Source: Sequoia sempervirens
Lineage: Eukaryota > Streptophyta > Pinopsida > Cupressales > Cupressaceae
Direction of reading: 5' to 3'
DNA: 64,000 nucleotides
Assembly: GCA_007258455.2 (NCBI GenBank)
Contig: VDFB02270651.1
Location: 701,960,217 to 702,024,216 of the forward strand
Both the position numbers and the translations under genes were made by a program. Positions within the stretch are counted from its first letter, which is position 1. The number at the start of each line of letters is the position of its first letter. Below are positions 61,958 to 64,000 of the stretch, piece by piece. The notes under the pieces are model-generated. The model saw nothing but the letters and a program-made list of their open reading frames with translations. It did not search any database and was not told where the DNA came from.

Positions 61958-64000
61958 GTGGCATAGTTTCATAGTTTTACCCTCTTTCCATTTGTATTTT
62001 CTGTCTCTACTTACCACTTTGCACATCAAGAATATCATTAATGCATAGAGTTCCAATGTACCTCACCATGAGATTCCATTTGGCATTGAAATTCATCCAC
62101 ATACACTTGAGGCCAAACCATGTGGACATCTAGTAGGGCATGCATGAGGGAGAAAATGAATACCATTAATATGGTGATTAGGATTTTTTAACCCAAAGGG
62201 ACTCCTCACAATACTTTCTAAGGAAAGTTGTAAGTTGTAGGGGACCCTCTTCCAAACCTTCAAAGTTATTTTTCCCATATGAGGACACCATTAATAGCTT
62301 GATGTGAAGGAAAAAAGTCAATTGGTACAAGAATCCATGCATGCATAGTAAACCTAGTTGATACCATTGTGAATTTTTTATTATCTTTTCGGGTGTGTTA
62401 ACATTGTAGAGATGGTTGGAAGAGGGCATCTTTGAAAAAACCAAGAATAACCTAATAAAAAATCACCATGAGTACTTCTTGTTCTAGCATCCAAATCTAA
62501 GGATGACAACCCATGGATTTGAGGAGGTTGACTAATGAAAACCCCATAGATCTGACATTAGATAGAAAAATTCTTTTGATTGATAGAGAAGAGTTACATA
62601 GAGGCTACATTTGAGTTTTCATGGTGATTTATAATAGTAATAGTGAATTTTCACAACACTCACAATTGTCATGAGTGTAATTTTTTGTATTGTAGTTATC
62701 ATAATAGTGATAATTAGATATTATAATGTTAAAAAAAATCTATTTTTTATTAGGTAATCGATAATCAAAGCTCCCTTATACTTGAGGTTTATTAGTAATG
62801 TAAATGTCATATGTAATATGTTTTAGCTATGATCACAAAATTTTGTAAGGGCATCATAGGAATACTTAATAGAAATACTATTGTCTATTTATCTTCCACT
62901 ATGAGTCTAGTTTGAGATTTGAGTTTTCATTGTAAATGAAAGAATGGAGAGGATCATTATGAAAAGGGACCAAATGAGTCATAATCTTAATTTTTCTTAA
63001 TGATATTTAGAGAAATATCTAATAATTTAGTCCTTATGATATTCATGTGAGTGAAATGCATAAATTCTAGGTTTACTATTCAAACAGTTTAGGTTAGAGT
63101 TTTATAATTTAGTGTTTGTAGTGTCCATTCTATTTCTTACATATTTTTGATTTAATGATCTAGGTAAATATTGGAGAAATTTATGGTTTGTATGGTCCCT
63201 ATTTAAATATTTTGAATCTATTAAAATAATTTACCCTAAATTTAGTATGGGACATTTCAAAAATATTTTAGAAAATAGGATGAATAAGGCTTCTAGTGGT
63301 TCCACATATTTTGAAGAGTGAAATCTAGATGTGATAGGTTGAGAGAAAAATATTTTAATATAATCTCAATTTCAAATAAATTCAAAAATACAAAGGATAA
63401 ATCCCTTAAGAAAATAAAAAGGCATCAAACTTGAATGAAAGAAAACATGAGCATGGAAAAATGAAGCAAATACTTGAAAATAAAAAATAAATGATTTGAA
63501 TAAGATAGGGAATTTCATGAGTCTAAGAGTATAAATTAAAATAAGGAACTCAAGAAATAAAAATTGGAATAAAATAGAAAGAAATGAGTGATTTTAAATT
63601 TTACAAGCATAGAGTAGGTGAGGAAAGGGACGCCCCAAAGGAAAATTGGACAAGTTGCACAATTGGAAATAGTTTGATATTATGCTTACCTTAATGTATC
63701 TTTCTAAGAACCTCTCTTAAATATTATCTTTTTTTTTTTTAAGAAAAGAGATTGTAGAAGAGTTATCTTATACATAATACACTTGAAAGATATTGTTTCT
63801 AACTTATAATGATAAAAAATATTGCATATCTTCCAAACTTAAGTGTCACTAACAATCGTGTATGGTTACAAGTTAACAAACATCTTTAAAAAAATTCTCA
63901 CTCCTCTATCCTTTTTCTATGTTTGAACAACCTATGCGCATGGTAGATTCTGCACTAGGGGTACTCCACAGTCTACCTCTATCCCCTCTTGACCCAAGTC
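61958..64000. other. Unassigned right end of the window
   Basis: No recognised family. The longest minus-strand frame, 62444-62178 (88 codons; YNVNTPEKIIKNSQWYQLGL, FEGLEEGPLQLTTFLRKYC), looks more protein-like than its surroundings and continues past a stop towards 62050 (STWFGLKCMWMNFNAKWNL). I could not assign it; a decayed retrotransposon protein is the likeliest reading. From 62600 on the sequence is AT-rich with nothing visible. Confidence 0.4.

Noticed and set aside
1..64000. A complete novel multi-gene system
   Set aside because: No set of intact co-oriented genes exists in the window; recognised coding sequences are all broken relics.

Overview
This 64-kb window is AT-rich nuclear DNA from a seed plant with a large, transposon-filled genome. 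The relic gag, LTR and receptor-like-protein sequences look conifer-like to me; that is an inference from remembered family resemblance, and the lineage cannot be fixed from the sequence alone. I found no intact protein-coding gene, tRNA, rRNA, CRISPR array or prokaryotic feature. The only host-type gene recognised is a decayed LRR receptor-like protein (RLP) gene on the minus strand at 42.0-45.6 kb. It still shows its start, two small introns, LRR array, membrane segment and tail, but it carries many stops and frameshifts.

Layout. 0-3 kb: GA-rich purine tracts and a 0.4-kb imperfect duplication. 3-6.5 kb: an LTR-like block, then an L1-type LINE relic (minus strand) interrupted by a 510-bp solo LTR. 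6.5-14.8 kb: mostly unassigned decayed DNA with a probable gag relic on the plus strand (about 10.55 kb) and a clear Ty3/Gypsy gag relic on the minus strand (12.8-13.36 kb). 14.8-40.45 kb: the dominant structure, two nearly identical copies spaced about 13.36 kb apart. Each is a very long LTR, about 180 bp carrying a primer-binding site, then a second very long LTR of a different subfamily, all minus-oriented. The copies are joined by 1.07 kb that starts with a textbook polypurine tract. The LTRs carry relics of NLR-type leucine-rich repeats, a 475-bp triplicated block and a conserved GC-rich module. 40.45-42 kb: AT-rich DNA with an (AT)n microsatellite. 42-45.6 kb: the RLP pseudogene. 45.6-48 kb: unassigned. 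48.08-49.38 kb: a small non-coding LTR element (TRIM-like) with both priming sites. 49.4-53.13 kb: a plus-oriented relative of the long-LTR family, ending in a GC-rich LTR with a long hairpin. 55.1-55.8 kb and 56.1-58.95 kb: two recent tandem duplications. 58.9-62 kb: a minus-strand Gypsy gag relic with a degraded primer-binding site and a 1.9-kb LTR. 62-64 kb: unassigned.

The most interesting result is the 14.8-40.45 kb array. Long-LTR, almost internal-domain-free retrotransposon units have acquired resistance-gene LRR sequence inside their LTRs, were then duplicated as a block, and show patches of abrupt divergence that suggest gene conversion or assembly error. I did not find a convincing new enzymatic or defence system. 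Similarities were judged by eye, with no database search.
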